Assembly: GCF_000961795.1 (NCBI RefSeq)
Contig: NZ_LADU01000099.1
Span: forward strand, 1-64,000
Length of the DNA: 64,000 nucleotides
Direction of reading: 5' to 3'
Origin: Hyphomonas sp. BRH_c22
GTDB lineage: Bacteria; Pseudomonadota; Alphaproteobacteria; Caulobacterales; Hyphomonadaceae
In this document: piece after piece, positions 45,070 to 54,488 of the stretch
Position numbering within the stretch: position 1 is the stretch's first letter
Layout: every line of letters begins with the position of its first letter
Made by a program: the position numbers and the translations under genes
The notes under the pieces: generated by a model
What the model saw: the letters and a program-made list of their open reading frames with translations, nothing else
Database searches by the model: none
Told to the model about the DNA's origin: nothing

Positions 45070-46437
45070 TCACGGACTGCTGGTGTGCACCACGGGCAGC
45101 AAGGTGGCTGCCATGAGGCTGTCGGGAACTGTCGCGCCACGGAGGGCGTCTATCGTCGCCTTCTGCTTCAGGAAGGCCGCATATTCCTCCGGTTCGCTCG
45201 CCAGGTTGCGCCCGGACGGGAGTTCGAGCGTCATCGGGTTCACGTAGCGGCCATTGCGGCGGATTTCGTAATGGAGGTGCGCGCCGGTTGCTGAGCCGGT
45301 GTCGCCGACATAGCCGATGATGTCGCCTGCGTTCACAGTGTCGCCTGCGGCGAGGCCGGCAGATTTCGACATGTGCGCATACAGGGTCTCGAAGCCGCGC
45401 TTGTGACGGATGCGGACATGCCGTCCATAGCCATCACTAAAGCCGACGAATTCGATCACGCCGTCTCCGGCTGCCTGTATCGGTGTGCCGGCCGGGGCGC
45501 GATAATCGACGCCTGTGTGCAGGTGCAGGTACCCCGTGAGCGGATGATAGCGCTGGCCAAATCCTGAATTGATCGGAACGCGCCCGATGGGGAAGCGCGT
45601 GAGGAAGGGCTGAGCGGCCACACCGTTCGCATCAAAGAACTCCGTACGGCCGGAGTCTCCGGGTGTGTAGAGATACCAGCTGCCATGGCTGGTCGTGCCA
45701 TTGAAGGCGGCAAAGACTAGATCGCCATTCTCGATGAAATTCCCGCGCTCGTCTTCTGCAACTTCGAAGACGGCATCGAAGCGGTCTCCGCGGACGCCGC
45801 CAGCGGCCAGCGCCGGATCATCGGGGAACAGGGAAGCGAGGGCTGTTGCATGTCCCGGCGTGCCTCCGCCCTCGGCCAGCGCGGCGGCCAGCGTGGTTTC
45901 GATCTCGCCAGCGACGCGTCTGTGCGAGGTCATCAGGCGTGCGGTCAGAACGCTCACGAAAAAACGGTCATCGGCCTGGCGGGTGGCGAGCAGGGTATTC
46001 CTGGCGTCAGGTTTGATCGATACGGCAATCAGGCGGCTCGTGTCGTCCTGCAGCGCGCTTTCGTCGAAGTAGGCCGTCAGGGCCGTGCCGGGGCGCATGC
46101 GCTTGCGGTCAACTAGGCCCGTCTGACGCAGGGCATCCACAGCGGCTTCCGCGTCCTCGGCGCTGGCTCCCAGCACTTCCAGCACGTCGGCTGCGGCTGC
46201 GCCGGCCGTCACCTGCCCAATTCTGCTGGCGGTGGAGGCCATCGGAAGGTTCTCGCGGAAATCCAGCATAGCCTGCGCCGCATCGGCGCTGGTGAGTTCG
46301 GCGGGCTGCTGCGGGCGCACGAAGACGAAAAGCGCCAGCATGCCGAACAGCACGAAGGCGCCCATGGCCCATTCCAGCGCACGATCCGGCCGGAATGTGC
46401 GGTCGACCTTTGCCGGTCCCAGACGTCGTTTTGTCAT
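45070..46437 (-). CDS. M23 metallopeptidase (LytM-type), copy 1
   Basis: The protein has 455 residues. A signal anchor lies near residues 23-42 (ALEWAMGAFVLFGMLALFVFV). The M23 domain near 290-410 has HTGVDYRAPAGTPIQAAGDG, LYAHMSKSAGL and the HxH in TGAHLHYEIRRNG, so the zinc ligands are intact and it is probably an active peptidoglycan endopeptidase in the periplasm. It lies next to a second M23 gene of the same length and layout, a tandem paralogue pair. The convergent clpB ends 58 bases away. Confidence 0.92.
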   Translation of the reverse strand: MTKRRLGPAKVDRTFRPDRALEWAMGAFVLFGMLALFVFVRPQQPAELTSADAAQAMLDFRENLPMASTASRIGQVTAGAAAADVLEVLGASAEDAEAAVDALRQTGLVDRKRMRPGTALTAYFDESALQDDTSRLIAVSIKPDARNTLLATRQADDRFFVSVLTARLMTSHRRVAGEIETTLAAALAEGGGTPGHATALASLFPDDPALAAGGVRGDRFDAVFEVAEDERGNFIENGDLVFAAFNGTTSHGSWYLYTPGDSGRTEFFDANGVAAQPFLTRFPIGRVPINSGFGQRYHPLTGYLHLHTGVDYRAPAGTPIQAAGDGVIEFVGFSDGYGRHVRIRHKRGFETLYAHMSKSAGLAAGDTVNAGDIIGYVGDTGSATGAHLHYEIRRNGRYVNPMTLELPSGRNLASEPEEYAAFLKQKATIDALRGATVPDSLMAATLLPVVHTSSP

Positions 46438-46551
46438 ACCTGATGTCCCTGGCAGGGCCCGATAGGGCCACGCTGAGTGATTCAGGACATCACGAGCAAG
46501 AAATACGCCACAAACGCGAATTTCGGGTCAATTTGAGGGATTCAGCTCGGT

Positions 46552-47925
46552 TCAGGGCTGGTCGGTGGTTGCCGACACCAGGAGCGCCTGTTCGAAATCA
46601 GCGCCTTGATCCGCGCGGATCTGGTCGATCTCGGCCTTTCGGGCAGCAAATTCAGCGAGGATTTCCGGCGTCTCGGCGAGCTTGCGCCCGGTCGGGAGTT
46701 TCAGGCCCATCGCATTGACCGGCGTGCCCTTGATGTAGACCTCATAATGGAGATGAGGCCCGGTCGAGGCACCGGTCGAACCGACATATCCGATGATATC
46801 ACCCTGACGGACGCGCTTGCCGGATTTCATGCCCCGGCCATAGCGCGAGAGGTGCGCATAGGCCGTCTCATACCCGTTGGCGTGCTTGATCTTCACATAG
46901 TTGCCATAGCCGCCATACCGGCTCGCGCGGGCCACCGTGCCGTGTCCGGCTGCATAGACGGGCGTTCCCGTGGGGGCTGCGAAATCCGTACCCTTGTGCA
47001 GGCGGGTATAGCCCGAAATGGGATGGCGCCGCTTGCCGAATGACGAGGACAGCCGGGCCCCGTTGATGGGCGTTTTCATCAGGAATTTGGTGGCGCTTTC
47101 GCCCTTGCTGTCGAAATAGTCAGCGACCTGGTCGTCGCTGGGTGCGAAGCGGTAAAAGTCGCGGCTGAGGGCGCGGCCGTCCAGCGATGCGAACACGACC
47201 TCGCCAGACTTCACGGGCTTTCCGCGTTCGTCGACATAAGTTTCGTAAACGATTTCGAACGCATCGCCGGGATGTATTTCGCGTTGGAAATCAACGTCAT
47301 ATGCAAAGGCGTTGGCAAAATCGACAACCTGCTGGTCGCCTGCGCCAAGGCTGCGGGCCGTGTCATAGATCGAGGTGTCTATGGATGCGGCAATGCGGTG
47401 GTAGGAGGGAGTCAGACGGGCGTTGAGGGCGGTGGCTTCCCAGGTACCATTCTGCGTGCGCGTGATCAGGAGGCTGCGATCGGCTTCCGCACGGATCGAC
47501 AGGGCCTTGAGCTGGTCGTCCTCCATATAGGCTTCTGCCAAGAGGCCCGGACGCAGGCGGCGCGCGTCGAGCAGATCGCCGGAATAGAGCGTGTGAAGCG
47601 CGCTATTGGCGTCCTGATGGTTGGCGCCGAGACTGACGACGAGGTCTGTCAGGGTCTGGCGTGACTTGAGGGTGCCGGTATTGCGGGCGAGCACGGCCGG
47701 ATCGTTCAGGTCGGTGGCGCTGAGCAGAGTGACGGCGAGCGGGAGCGGTGTCGCTGCATCGGCCGTACCGTGTGTGGGCTGGCCCGACGGATCGACCATG
47801 AACAGCCCGGCCACGGCAGAGGCCGTTCCCAGAACAACAAGGACCGCCAGGCTTTTGAGGCCCTGTGACACATTGCGGTTCGGCGCGTGTGTCTCTTTCG
47901 GTTCGGTTTCGGTGATTTCTTCCAC
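46552..47925 (-). CDS. M23 metallopeptidase (LytM-type), copy 2
   Basis: The protein has 457 residues with the same layout as copy 1: cytoplasmic N-terminus, one membrane segment near residues 23-43 (LAVLVVLGTASAVAGLFMV), a linker, and a C-terminal M23 domain with HKGTDFAAPTGTPVYAAGHG, AYAHLSRYGRG and TGPHLHYEVYIKG. Zinc ligands are intact. I chose GTG at 47925, with GGGAAG six bases before it, over TTG two codons upstream that would abut the ribosome site. Upstream 170 bases contain the pair's likely promoter. Confidence 0.9.
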   Translation of the reverse strand: MEEITETEPKETHAPNRNVSQGLKSLAVLVVLGTASAVAGLFMVDPSGQPTHGTADAATPLPLAVTLLSATDLNDPAVLARNTGTLKSRQTLTDLVVSLGANHQDANSALHTLYSGDLLDARRLRPGLLAEAYMEDDQLKALSIRAEADRSLLITRTQNGTWEATALNARLTPSYHRIAASIDTSIYDTARSLGAGDQQVVDFANAFAYDVDFQREIHPGDAFEIVYETYVDERGKPVKSGEVVFASLDGRALSRDFYRFAPSDDQVADYFDSKGESATKFLMKTPINGARLSSSFGKRRHPISGYTRLHKGTDFAAPTGTPVYAAGHGTVARASRYGGYGNYVKIKHANGYETAYAHLSRYGRGMKSGKRVRQGDIIGYVGSTGASTGPHLHYEVYIKGTPVNAMGLKLPTGRKLAETPEILAEFAARKAEIDQIRADQGADFEQALLVSATTDQP

Positions 47926-48103
47926 GCGCAACTTCCCGTATTACTCATGAACATCAGCACCCAAGCAACAGGTGAGGATGAACAAGCGTTCATAATGACA
48001 TAAGCACGTTGCGTTAAAGAATACAGAACGCGCTAAATTTGGCCTTCTTGCCTTAATAGAACTCTAGGATCCCAGTCTAGCAAGATGCAAGCCGGATGGC
48101 ACA

Positions 48104-51100
48104 GTGAATACGACAGATGACGAAAATTTAGGCTTTTCGGACGCCGATACGCTCGTGCGACCGATCCGCTGGGTGCGCTGGACCGCGCTTGCAGTCGCCA
48201 TCCTCCTGATCGGGCTGCTGGCAACAGGCTGGTTCCTGCGCAAGACGGTTGCCGAGCGCGCGCTTGCGGGCTGGTGCGCCGAACGGGCGCTCACCTGTGA
48301 GGGGAAATTCGTCCGCATTGGTTCGGATGGTGCCACAATTCGCGGGCTCAAAGTCAGCGCTGGCGCGCATGTACCGCTCGAGGCCACCGAGGCCATCGTC
48401 CGCCTGAACTGGCCGCGTTTGCTGACCCCGGAACTGACCGGTGTTTCAGTCGATAAGCCTGTGGTGCGTGGAACGCTCGACGATGAAGGCGTCCGCTTCT
48501 ATGGGCTGGAAAAGCTTGGTGGCCAGTCGGGTTCTTCCGCACCGCTGCAATTGCCGGCGATAGATATCACGGACGGCCGCATATTCTTCGCGACGGACGC
48601 GGGTGAACTCTCAGCTACGATCTCGATGCAAGGGACATTTCCGGCAAAGGGCACCCTGGATCTCGTACTCGACCCGGCAGACCTTCAGGGCCCTGACAGC
48701 CAGTTCAAATGGTCCGAGGGCATCGTGTCCCTCCAGGCAGACAAGGGCCGCATTTCCGGCGAAGCCAGCCTCATGCTGGAACGGGCGGAGCTGAAATCCG
48801 TGTCTGTGTCGAATGCGTCATTCGATGCGACAGTGGACGCCGCCGATGTGGGCGATGGCCCCATGAAGCTGAGCTGGCGGGGCGAGATTGCGGAAGGCTC
48901 CTTTCCGGGCGGCAAGCTGAGCGCAGCGCTAACCGAAGGCGAGGCGAGCTTTACCGAGCTGCCGAGCCTGTCGGCAAGCGATGTTATGTCTGTACTCACC
49001 AAGGCGGCGTTCAGGCTGGAGACGTCGGCGGTATCGCGCGACGGGTATGGCGCCGACGCCATGACCCTTGAGGCCCAGCTGACGGGTGATGCCGGCAATA
49101 TAGGCGGTCCGGTCAGCCTGAACGCCGTCAACGCCGTGGCACCGCAGGGCAAGGCCGAGCGCCTCGCGTCGCAAGGCATGTTCAGCCGGTCGGCGGAAGG
49201 CACGCTTCTGTATGCCGGCAATGCGTCGGCCTCCGGCGCGGAGGTGACGCCAGGACTGCGCAAGGATCTGACCGCGCCCGTTGTGCTTCCCGGAATGCTC
49301 TCGGATCATGGTGCCAGCCTGCGGTCGGCCATTGATCGCGCGCTTGCCGATTTCGATCTGGACATGGAGCTGAGTGCCGGTTCGCGGGACGGCGTATTTT
49401 CCTTCTCGAGCCGCGAGAAAACCGTGCTTGAAGCCGCGTCCGGACTGCGTCTGGTCATCGCGCCGCCGGAGGTGGGACCATGGCTGGCCATTCGCGGGGC
49501 TGAACGCAAGGTCAGCGGCAATATTTCCCTGTCGGGCGGTGCCGCACCGACTTTGACGCTATCGCTCGATCAGTTCCAGCAAGGCGAGGCTGGGCTCGAA
49601 ATAACGTCGCACGCCCTCAGGCTGAGCCCGTGGACTGCGGGTGCAAAGGTTTTCTCTGCCGACCTTGATACCTTCAACCTGTCGAGCGCGCCTGAGACAT
49701 TCGACCTGCTTAGCCGCGGCCGTCTGTCCGTGTCCGGGCCCGTGTCCGGTATCAACCTAAAAATGACGAATATTGCGGGCGGTTTCCACGTCACGCGCGA
49801 CGATGCCGGCTGGCAGGTCGTGCCGGACGGGACGAAATGCGTCGGCGTCAAAAGCCAGGGATTTGTTTTCGGCAGCATACAGGCCGAGCCGGTGAATCTG
49901 AATGTTTGCCCTTCCGGCGGCGGCTTCATTCGCAAGGGGGGCAAATCCCCGAGCGGGGCCGTCACGCTGGGTAGCGTCGAGCTGCCCTTCTCAACCGGCT
50001 CCACGTCCGGTGCGCTTAAGCTCTCGAAGGCGTCGGTCGACTGGTCGTCGAATGGCGGCCTGGCGATGACGGTGCTGGCGAGCCATATGGATCTGCCGCT
50101 GACGATCGGATCGCGCACCTTGACGCTTTCCGGCGAAGCACCCCGCATGGGGATCGCCACCGGACGTGGTGCACCAAAGCTGTCCGCACGCCTCGGTGAA
50201 ACCGTCTTTGGCGGCACACTGATACCGGCAAGAGTATCAGCGCACAGTTTCCGGTTCGACGGCACCAGCGGGAAGGGCGGCCTTTCCGGCAATCTCGGCG
50301 CAAATGGCGTGCTGATACAGGACTACAGGGACGACCCGATTTACCAGCCGCTGATCTCTGACATGACAGCGACGCTGACCAATGGGCAGATGGCGATGAC
50401 TGGCCCGCTTCGCCTGCAAGCAAGTGACAGGATTGTGGCCGACACGACGCTGGACCTCGATGTCGCGAAACTGACGGGCCAGGCGGCGATCCGGTCCCGT
50501 CCACTCGCCTTTCACACGGGCGGTCTGCAGCCCGTCATGCTGTCCGAGAAGCTGCGCGGTGTCTTCACCAATGCCGACGGTGATGCGTCGGCCAAGGCGG
50601 ATGTCGATATCGTCTCGGGCAGTATGACAGCGACGGGAGAGGTCACGATTGAACAATTCGGTTTCCAGACAACAAGGCTGGGCCGGGTCGAAGGCGTCAA
50701 CGGGACTGTCCGGTTCAGTGACCTGCTTGCCCTTACAACCGATCGCCGTCAGGTCGTCACCGTCGGCGCGATGAACATCGGCGTTCCGCTGACGGACGGT
50801 CGTATCGAATTTCATCTCGACAAGGGCAAGGTCGTCGGCGTCGAGACGGCCGGGTTCCCGTTCGCGGGCGGCCGGCTCGCACTTGCGCCGCTTGAGTGGA
50901 CGCTTGGCGGCAAGGACCAGCGCGTTGAAGTGACCGCCGACGCGATCGAACTCAGCCAGCTGGTCGCGGTTCTGAAGATGCCGGATGTCCAGGCAACAGG
51001 CACGGTGAGCGGCACTTTCCCGGTCGATTTCGTCGGCAGCGAAGTCCAGGTGCGTGACGCGCGACTTGCGGCTGACGCAAGCGGCGGGCGGATTGCCTAT

Positions 51101-51442
51101 ACGGGCGATGCGGTCGATTCGGCTGCCAATAGTGACCCGAACGCCAAGCTGGCATTCGATGCGCTGAAAGACCTGCAATTCTCCGTACTGGAAATAGGGC
51201 TGACCGGCGACCTGATGGACCGGACCGTTGCGAGCGTGCATCTGATCGGCCGCAATACGCAGCCCCTCGCGTTCGGAAAGAAACTCACCATGCCCAAAGG
51301 GCAGGCGTTCGAGTTCAATCTTTCGCTCGATTCCAACCTGACTGATCTGTTCAAGAGCGGGTCCTATGCCTCCCAACAGGACAAGTTCGTCAAAATCCTC
51401 GTCGACATGGCTAATGACAAGGAGAACCAGCAAGGTGAATGA
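48104..51442 (+). CDS. ydbH: YdbH-like AsmA-family intermembrane lipid transport protein
   Basis: The protein has 1112 residues. A short cytoplasmic N-terminus precedes one membrane helix at 25-47 (VRWTALAVAILLIGLLATGWF), then a very long beta-rich periplasmic part with repeated hydrophobic strands (GEVTIEQFGFQTTRLGRVEG and similar), as in AsmA-like bridge proteins. In E. coli YdbH and lipoprotein YnbE form a bridge between inner and outer membrane that moves phospholipid. The two genes downstream here are YnbE- and YdbL-like, which fixes the assignment. GTG is the likely start; no in-frame ATG is nearby. Confidence 0.88.
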   Translation: MNTTDDENLGFSDADTLVRPIRWVRWTALAVAILLIGLLATGWFLRKTVAERALAGWCAERALTCEGKFVRIGSDGATIRGLKVSAGAHVPLEATEAIVRLNWPRLLTPELTGVSVDKPVVRGTLDDEGVRFYGLEKLGGQSGSSAPLQLPAIDITDGRIFFATDAGELSATISMQGTFPAKGTLDLVLDPADLQGPDSQFKWSEGIVSLQADKGRISGEASLMLERAELKSVSVSNASFDATVDAADVGDGPMKLSWRGEIAEGSFPGGKLSAALTEGEASFTELPSLSASDVMSVLTKAAFRLETSAVSRDGYGADAMTLEAQLTGDAGNIGGPVSLNAVNAVAPQGKAERLASQGMFSRSAEGTLLYAGNASASGAEVTPGLRKDLTAPVVLPGMLSDHGASLRSAIDRALADFDLDMELSAGSRDGVFSFSSREKTVLEAASGLRLVIAPPEVGPWLAIRGAERKVSGNISLSGGAAPTLTLSLDQFQQGEAGLEITSHALRLSPWTAGAKVFSADLDTFNLSSAPETFDLLSRGRLSVSGPVSGINLKMTNIAGGFHVTRDDAGWQVVPDGTKCVGVKSQGFVFGSIQAEPVNLNVCPSGGGFIRKGGKSPSGAVTLGSVELPFSTGSTSGALKLSKASVDWSSNGGLAMTVLASHMDLPLTIGSRTLTLSGEAPRMGIATGRGAPKLSARLGETVFGGTLIPARVSAHSFRFDGTSGKGGLSGNLGANGVLIQDYRDDPIYQPLISDMTATLTNGQMAMTGPLRLQASDRIVADTTLDLDVAKLTGQAAIRSRPLAFHTGGLQPVMLSEKLRGVFTNADGDASAKADVDIVSGSMTATGEVTIEQFGFQTTRLGRVEGVNGTVRFSDLLALTTDRRQVVTVGAMNIGVPLTDGRIEFHLDKGKVVGVETAGFPFAGGRLALAPLEWTLGGKDQRVEVTADAIELSQLVAVLKMPDVQATGTVSGTFPVDFVGSEVQVRDARLAADASGGRIAYTGDAVDSAANSDPNAKLAFDALKDLQFSVLEIGLTGDLMDRTVASVHLIGRNTQPLAFGKKLTMPKGQAFEFNLSLDSNLTDLFKSGSYASQQDKFVKILVDMANDKENQQGE

Positions 51443-51515
51443 GAGACAACCATGCGGTCGATTGACGTTAAGCTGAACCGTGTCATGCTCGTGCTCAAGT
51501 AAAAGGAGTCATAAA

Positions 51516-51716
51516 TTGACGACCCCGCAGAAAACCATCTTTCTGGCCGGATGCATCGCTCTCACAGCGGCGTGCACGCCGACCATTCGCATCGAGCCGT
51601 CCGACAAGCCCATCACGATCAATCTGAACGTGAAGATCGATCAGGAAGTGCGCATCAAGCTCGACAAGGAAGTCGAAGACCTGATTTCCAGCAACCCCGA
51701 TCTGTTTCCTCAATAG
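51516..51716 (+). CDS. ynbE: YnbE-like small outer-membrane lipoprotein
   Basis: The protein has 66 residues. The signal peptide ends in lipobox LTAAC with Cys20. The mature part TPTIRIEPSDKPITINLNVK followed by KLDKEVEDLI is the YnbE pattern. It starts with TTG at 51516, chosen because AAAGGAGT lies just before it; an upstream start in this frame would put charged residues before the signal. In E. coli YnbE extends the YdbH bridge by strand stacking. Confidence 0.9.
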   Translation: MTTPQKTIFLAGCIALTAACTPTIRIEPSDKPITINLNVKIDQEVRIKLDKEVEDLISSNPDLFPQ

Positions 51717-51735
51717 CGATGACAGGATATAAGTC

Positions 51736-52083
51736 ATGAACATGATCAGGAATATCTTTCTCGCTTTCGCCGTCGCGTCGCTTGCCATCGTGAGCGCGCC
51801 AGCCGCACATGCTGGCGACCCCCAGCTGGAGGCCGCGATTTCGGCCGGTGAAGTCGGCGAGCGTATTGACGGCTATCTCGGCGTTGTCGGTTCGGCAGAC
51901 CCTGCAATTGTCCGCAAGGTGCAGGAGATCAACAACAAGCGCCGCGCACTCTACGAGCAGCTGTCGGAGCAAACCGGCACAACAGTGGCCCAGGTCGCCC
52001 GCGTTACGGGTGAAAAGCAGATCGCCCGCGCCGGAGCTGGCCAGTATTACATGGACGAAACCGGCGCCTGGAAGCAGAAATAG
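51736..52083 (+). CDS. ydbL: YdbL-like periplasmic protein (DUF1318)
   Basis: The protein has 115 residues. A cleavable signal peptide (IFLAFAVASLAIVSAPAAHA) is followed by LEAAISAGEVGERIDGYLGV, ADPAIVRKVQEINNKRRALYEQLSEQ split over two helices, and QYYMDETGAWKQK, as in DUF1318/YdbL. In E. coli YdbL keeps YnbE from over-assembling. It is third in the YdbH-YnbE-YdbL operon, 19 bases after the YnbE stop. Confidence 0.9.
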   Translation: MNMIRNIFLAFAVASLAIVSAPAAHAGDPQLEAAISAGEVGERIDGYLGVVGSADPAIVRKVQEINNKRRALYEQLSEQTGTTVAQVARVTGEKQIARAGAGQYYMDETGAWKQK

Positions 52084-52120
52084 CCTTCTGGTTTCCGCAC
52101 GGAACCACCCCTTCTTTTGA

Positions 52121-52149
52121 CAGCCCTCGCCGCAACGCTGCGAGGGCTG
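52121..52149 (+). terminator. Terminator of the ydbH-ynbE-ydbL operon
   Basis: A perfect 10-bp stem (CAGCCCTCGC with GCGAGGGCTG) and 9-base loop start 38 bases after the ydbL stop. TTGCG follows, giving only a short T-run. Confidence 0.6.
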
Positions 52150-52277
52150 TTGCGTGCCCGCTCACCAATCGGCGCCACAGGTCCCGTCGCAAGACTTTCA
52201 TACCCGATTGATTGACACGAAGCGCGGCTCACTCGATTCTGCGCGAAATCTGAGTTCAAAAAGGGGCTGGACCTTCC

Positions 52278-52919
52278 ATGATCGATCCTGCACGGCTTTC
52301 AGCCTTTATCTCCTCGCGTATCTGCCATGACCTTGTTTCACCCGTATCGGGCGTCACAAGCGCGCTCGAAATGCTCGACGAGCCCGGCGATTCCGAAATG
52401 GACCAGCAATTCGAGGAATTGCTGCGCTCGAGCGCCCGCAAGGCGGCCGCCACGATCCAGTTCCTGCGCTACGCCTACGGATCGCTTGGCCTGCAGGCGG
52501 GCACGGCGGACATGCACGAATTCAAGAAGATCACAGAAAATTACCTGCTTGGTCTCAAGCCCAGTATCGAATGGGATATCACGACGGACCATCTCAGCTA
52601 TTCCCATGCGCGCCTGTTGATGAACCTGATCATGATGGCGGTGGATACGCTGCCGCGCGGCGGCGTTATCCATGCGCGCGTGCGCAATGAGGCCGCAGGC
52701 ATGACGCTGACGGTCTCATCCCGGGGAGAGCGGGTGAAGCTGAAGGATGAAGCGGCCAGGTCGGTCCAGGGGATCGAGCCCGAGGAAGGCTGGAAGCCTG
52801 AAAATATTCAGCCCCTGTTCGCGAAGATGATCTGCGACAGCCTGGAAGGCGAAATCACCGCCAAGCAGGGCGACGATGTTGCCATCATCATGGCCACACG
52901 TATTCGCGCAGAGGGTTGA
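52278..52919 (+). CDS. chpT: Histidine phosphotransferase ChpT
   Basis: The 213-residue protein has a phosphoacceptor His17 in ISSRICHDLVSPVSGV and a degenerate histidine-kinase-like ATPase fold after it (FLRYAYGSLGL, ARLLMNLIMMAVDTLPRGG, WKPENIQPLFAKMICDSLEG). ChpT carries phosphate from CckA to CtrA and CpdR, the core of the alphaproteobacterial cell-cycle circuit. A CheY-like gene and a CheR gene follow on the same strand, an arrangement also recalled from Caulobacter. Confidence 0.93.
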   Translation: MIDPARLSAFISSRICHDLVSPVSGVTSALEMLDEPGDSEMDQQFEELLRSSARKAAATIQFLRYAYGSLGLQAGTADMHEFKKITENYLLGLKPSIEWDITTDHLSYSHARLLMNLIMMAVDTLPRGGVIHARVRNEAAGMTLTVSSRGERVKLKDEAARSVQGIEPEEGWKPENIQPLFAKMICDSLEGEITAKQGDDVAIIMATRIRAEG

Positions 52920-53017
52920 ACCGGGGCTGGCCGGTTTATTTGAGTCCGGCAGCGAATTCTTAACGCTCGTCGGGCACCAGTTAACCCGGCTGACGAGTCT
53001 GCTCTTGGAGACGGAAC

Positions 53018-53383
53018 ATGAAAACCTGCCTGATTGTCGACGATTCCCGCGTCGTCCGCAAAGTTGCGGCGCGAATTATCCAGGATCTCAAGTTCAACGT
53101 GACCGAAGCCGGCGACGGCGCCGAGGCACTGAAAGCCTGCCGTGAAAGCATGCCGGATGCCGTACTGCTGGACTGGAACATGCCGGTGATGAACGGCCTC
53201 GATTTCCTACGGGCGCTTCGGCGGGAAGATGGCGGGAAGAAACCGCTTGTGGTATTCTGCTCCATCGAAAACGACGCAGAGCATATCAATGAGGCCCTCC
53301 GATCGGGGGCAGACGAGTTCATTATGAAGCCGTTTGATGCTGACATTCTTGAGAGCAAATTCGCAGAAGTCGGCCTTGTTTGA
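53018..53383 (+). CDS. Single-domain response regulator (CheY-like)
   Basis: The 121-residue receiver domain stands alone. The acid pocket is Asp8-Asp9 (LIVDDSRVVRK), the phosphoacceptor is Asp52 in LLDWNMPVMNG, Ser82 stands at the switch position and Lys104 in FIMKPF is conserved. The output must be by protein contact. It lies between chpT and a CheR-like gene and may link ChpT or chemotaxis-type kinases to a motility or cell-cycle target. GGAGACGG precedes the ATG. Confidence 0.93.
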   Translation: MKTCLIVDDSRVVRKVAARIIQDLKFNVTEAGDGAEALKACRESMPDAVLLDWNMPVMNGLDFLRALRREDGGKKPLVVFCSIENDAEHINEALRSGADEFIMKPFDADILESKFAEVGLV

Positions 53384-53453
53384 AGCATTTCTTAATAAAA
53401 GCCCCGATATTGGTAACGATTAGGGTTTGAATCACCCGGGACCGGAGCGGGAT

Positions 53454-54296
53454 ATGCAGGATGAGGTGTTCAGTGAATTGGCGGATCTGGCCCTGAAAGG
53501 GTCGGGCCAGTCGATTCCGAAATCCAAGGCGTATCTTATTGAGGCGCGACTTTCCCCGATCGCGCGGCGCGAAGGCTTCGGCTCGATGGCGGACCTTGTC
53601 CACTGCCTGAAATCGCGGGCAAATCCGGCCCTGATCGCAGAAGTCGCTGCAGCGCTCGTGTCAAAGGATACGAGCTTTTTCCGTGACCGCGATACGCTGA
53701 AGCGGGTTCTGGAAGAGGTACTGCCAGCGCGGCTCAAGGCGGGCAATACCGGGCGCCTGAAAGTCTGGTTCGCGGGTGGCTCGACCGGACAGGAGGCCTA
53801 TTCGCTCGCCATCCTGCTTGAAGACGAATTACCGCCCGCCCTGCGCGGCGCGAAGATCGAAATCCTATCGACCGACATCTGCAAGGCGGCGACCGAGCAG
53901 GCCCGGCTGGGCCGCTACGGCCATTACGACGTGCAGAAGGGCCTGTCGATCCACCGGCTGACCAAGCATTTCAACCGGCTCGAAACCGGCCAGTGGGAAG
54001 CGAGCGAAGCCCTGCGCGGCCGTGTCAGCTTCCGCCAGCACAACCTGCTTGAAAGCGCGGCAGGCCTTGGCAAGTTTGACGTCATTTTCTGCCGCAATGT
54101 GCTTCCGGGCATGGCCCGTTCAGCGCGGATCAGCGTGGTCGAGAGCCTGTCGGGTCAATTGGTTCCCGGCGGCATGATCGTGCTCGGCCAGGGCGAAGGC
54201 CTTATCGGCCTGACCGACAAGCTGGAACCTGCGCGTGATTTCCGCGGCGCCTGGGTCGCGGCCGGAACGGCCAATGCCGAGGCGTCTGCCGCCTGA
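53454..54296 (+). CDS. cheR: CheR-type methyltransferase
   Basis: The 280-residue protein has the N-terminal helical CheR domain (YLIEARLSPIARREGF) and a SAM-binding domain with KVWFAGGSTGQEAYSLAILL and DVIFCRNVLP. It methylates receptor glutamates in chemotaxis systems. No receptor or CheB gene is in view. GGAG before the ATG at 53454 makes this the likely start rather than an upstream TTG. The variant ASTGQEAYS in place of the usual C/SSTGEEPYS is noted. Confidence 0.92.
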   Translation: MQDEVFSELADLALKGSGQSIPKSKAYLIEARLSPIARREGFGSMADLVHCLKSRANPALIAEVAAALVSKDTSFFRDRDTLKRVLEEVLPARLKAGNTGRLKVWFAGGSTGQEAYSLAILLEDELPPALRGAKIEILSTDICKAATEQARLGRYGHYDVQKGLSIHRLTKHFNRLETGQWEASEALRGRVSFRQHNLLESAAGLGKFDVIFCRNVLPGMARSARISVVESLSGQLVPGGMIVLGQGEGLIGLTDKLEPARDFRGAWVAAGTANAEASAA

Positions 54297-54488
54297 CATT
54301 TGCCGGTGCTCACCGCGCCATGCGGCCGGCCAAATGCAGTAAGCCGGTCTCCTCCCTGCCGTGAGTGCCGTATGTTCTGGCTGGATAACCCCGAAGTGAT
54401 CGGTTTTATGTGCCGTTGATGCTTCGTTGTGGGCAACGGTTCCGCTAGAACCACGGCACAGATCATTTTCCAGCATGCAGGATCAACG

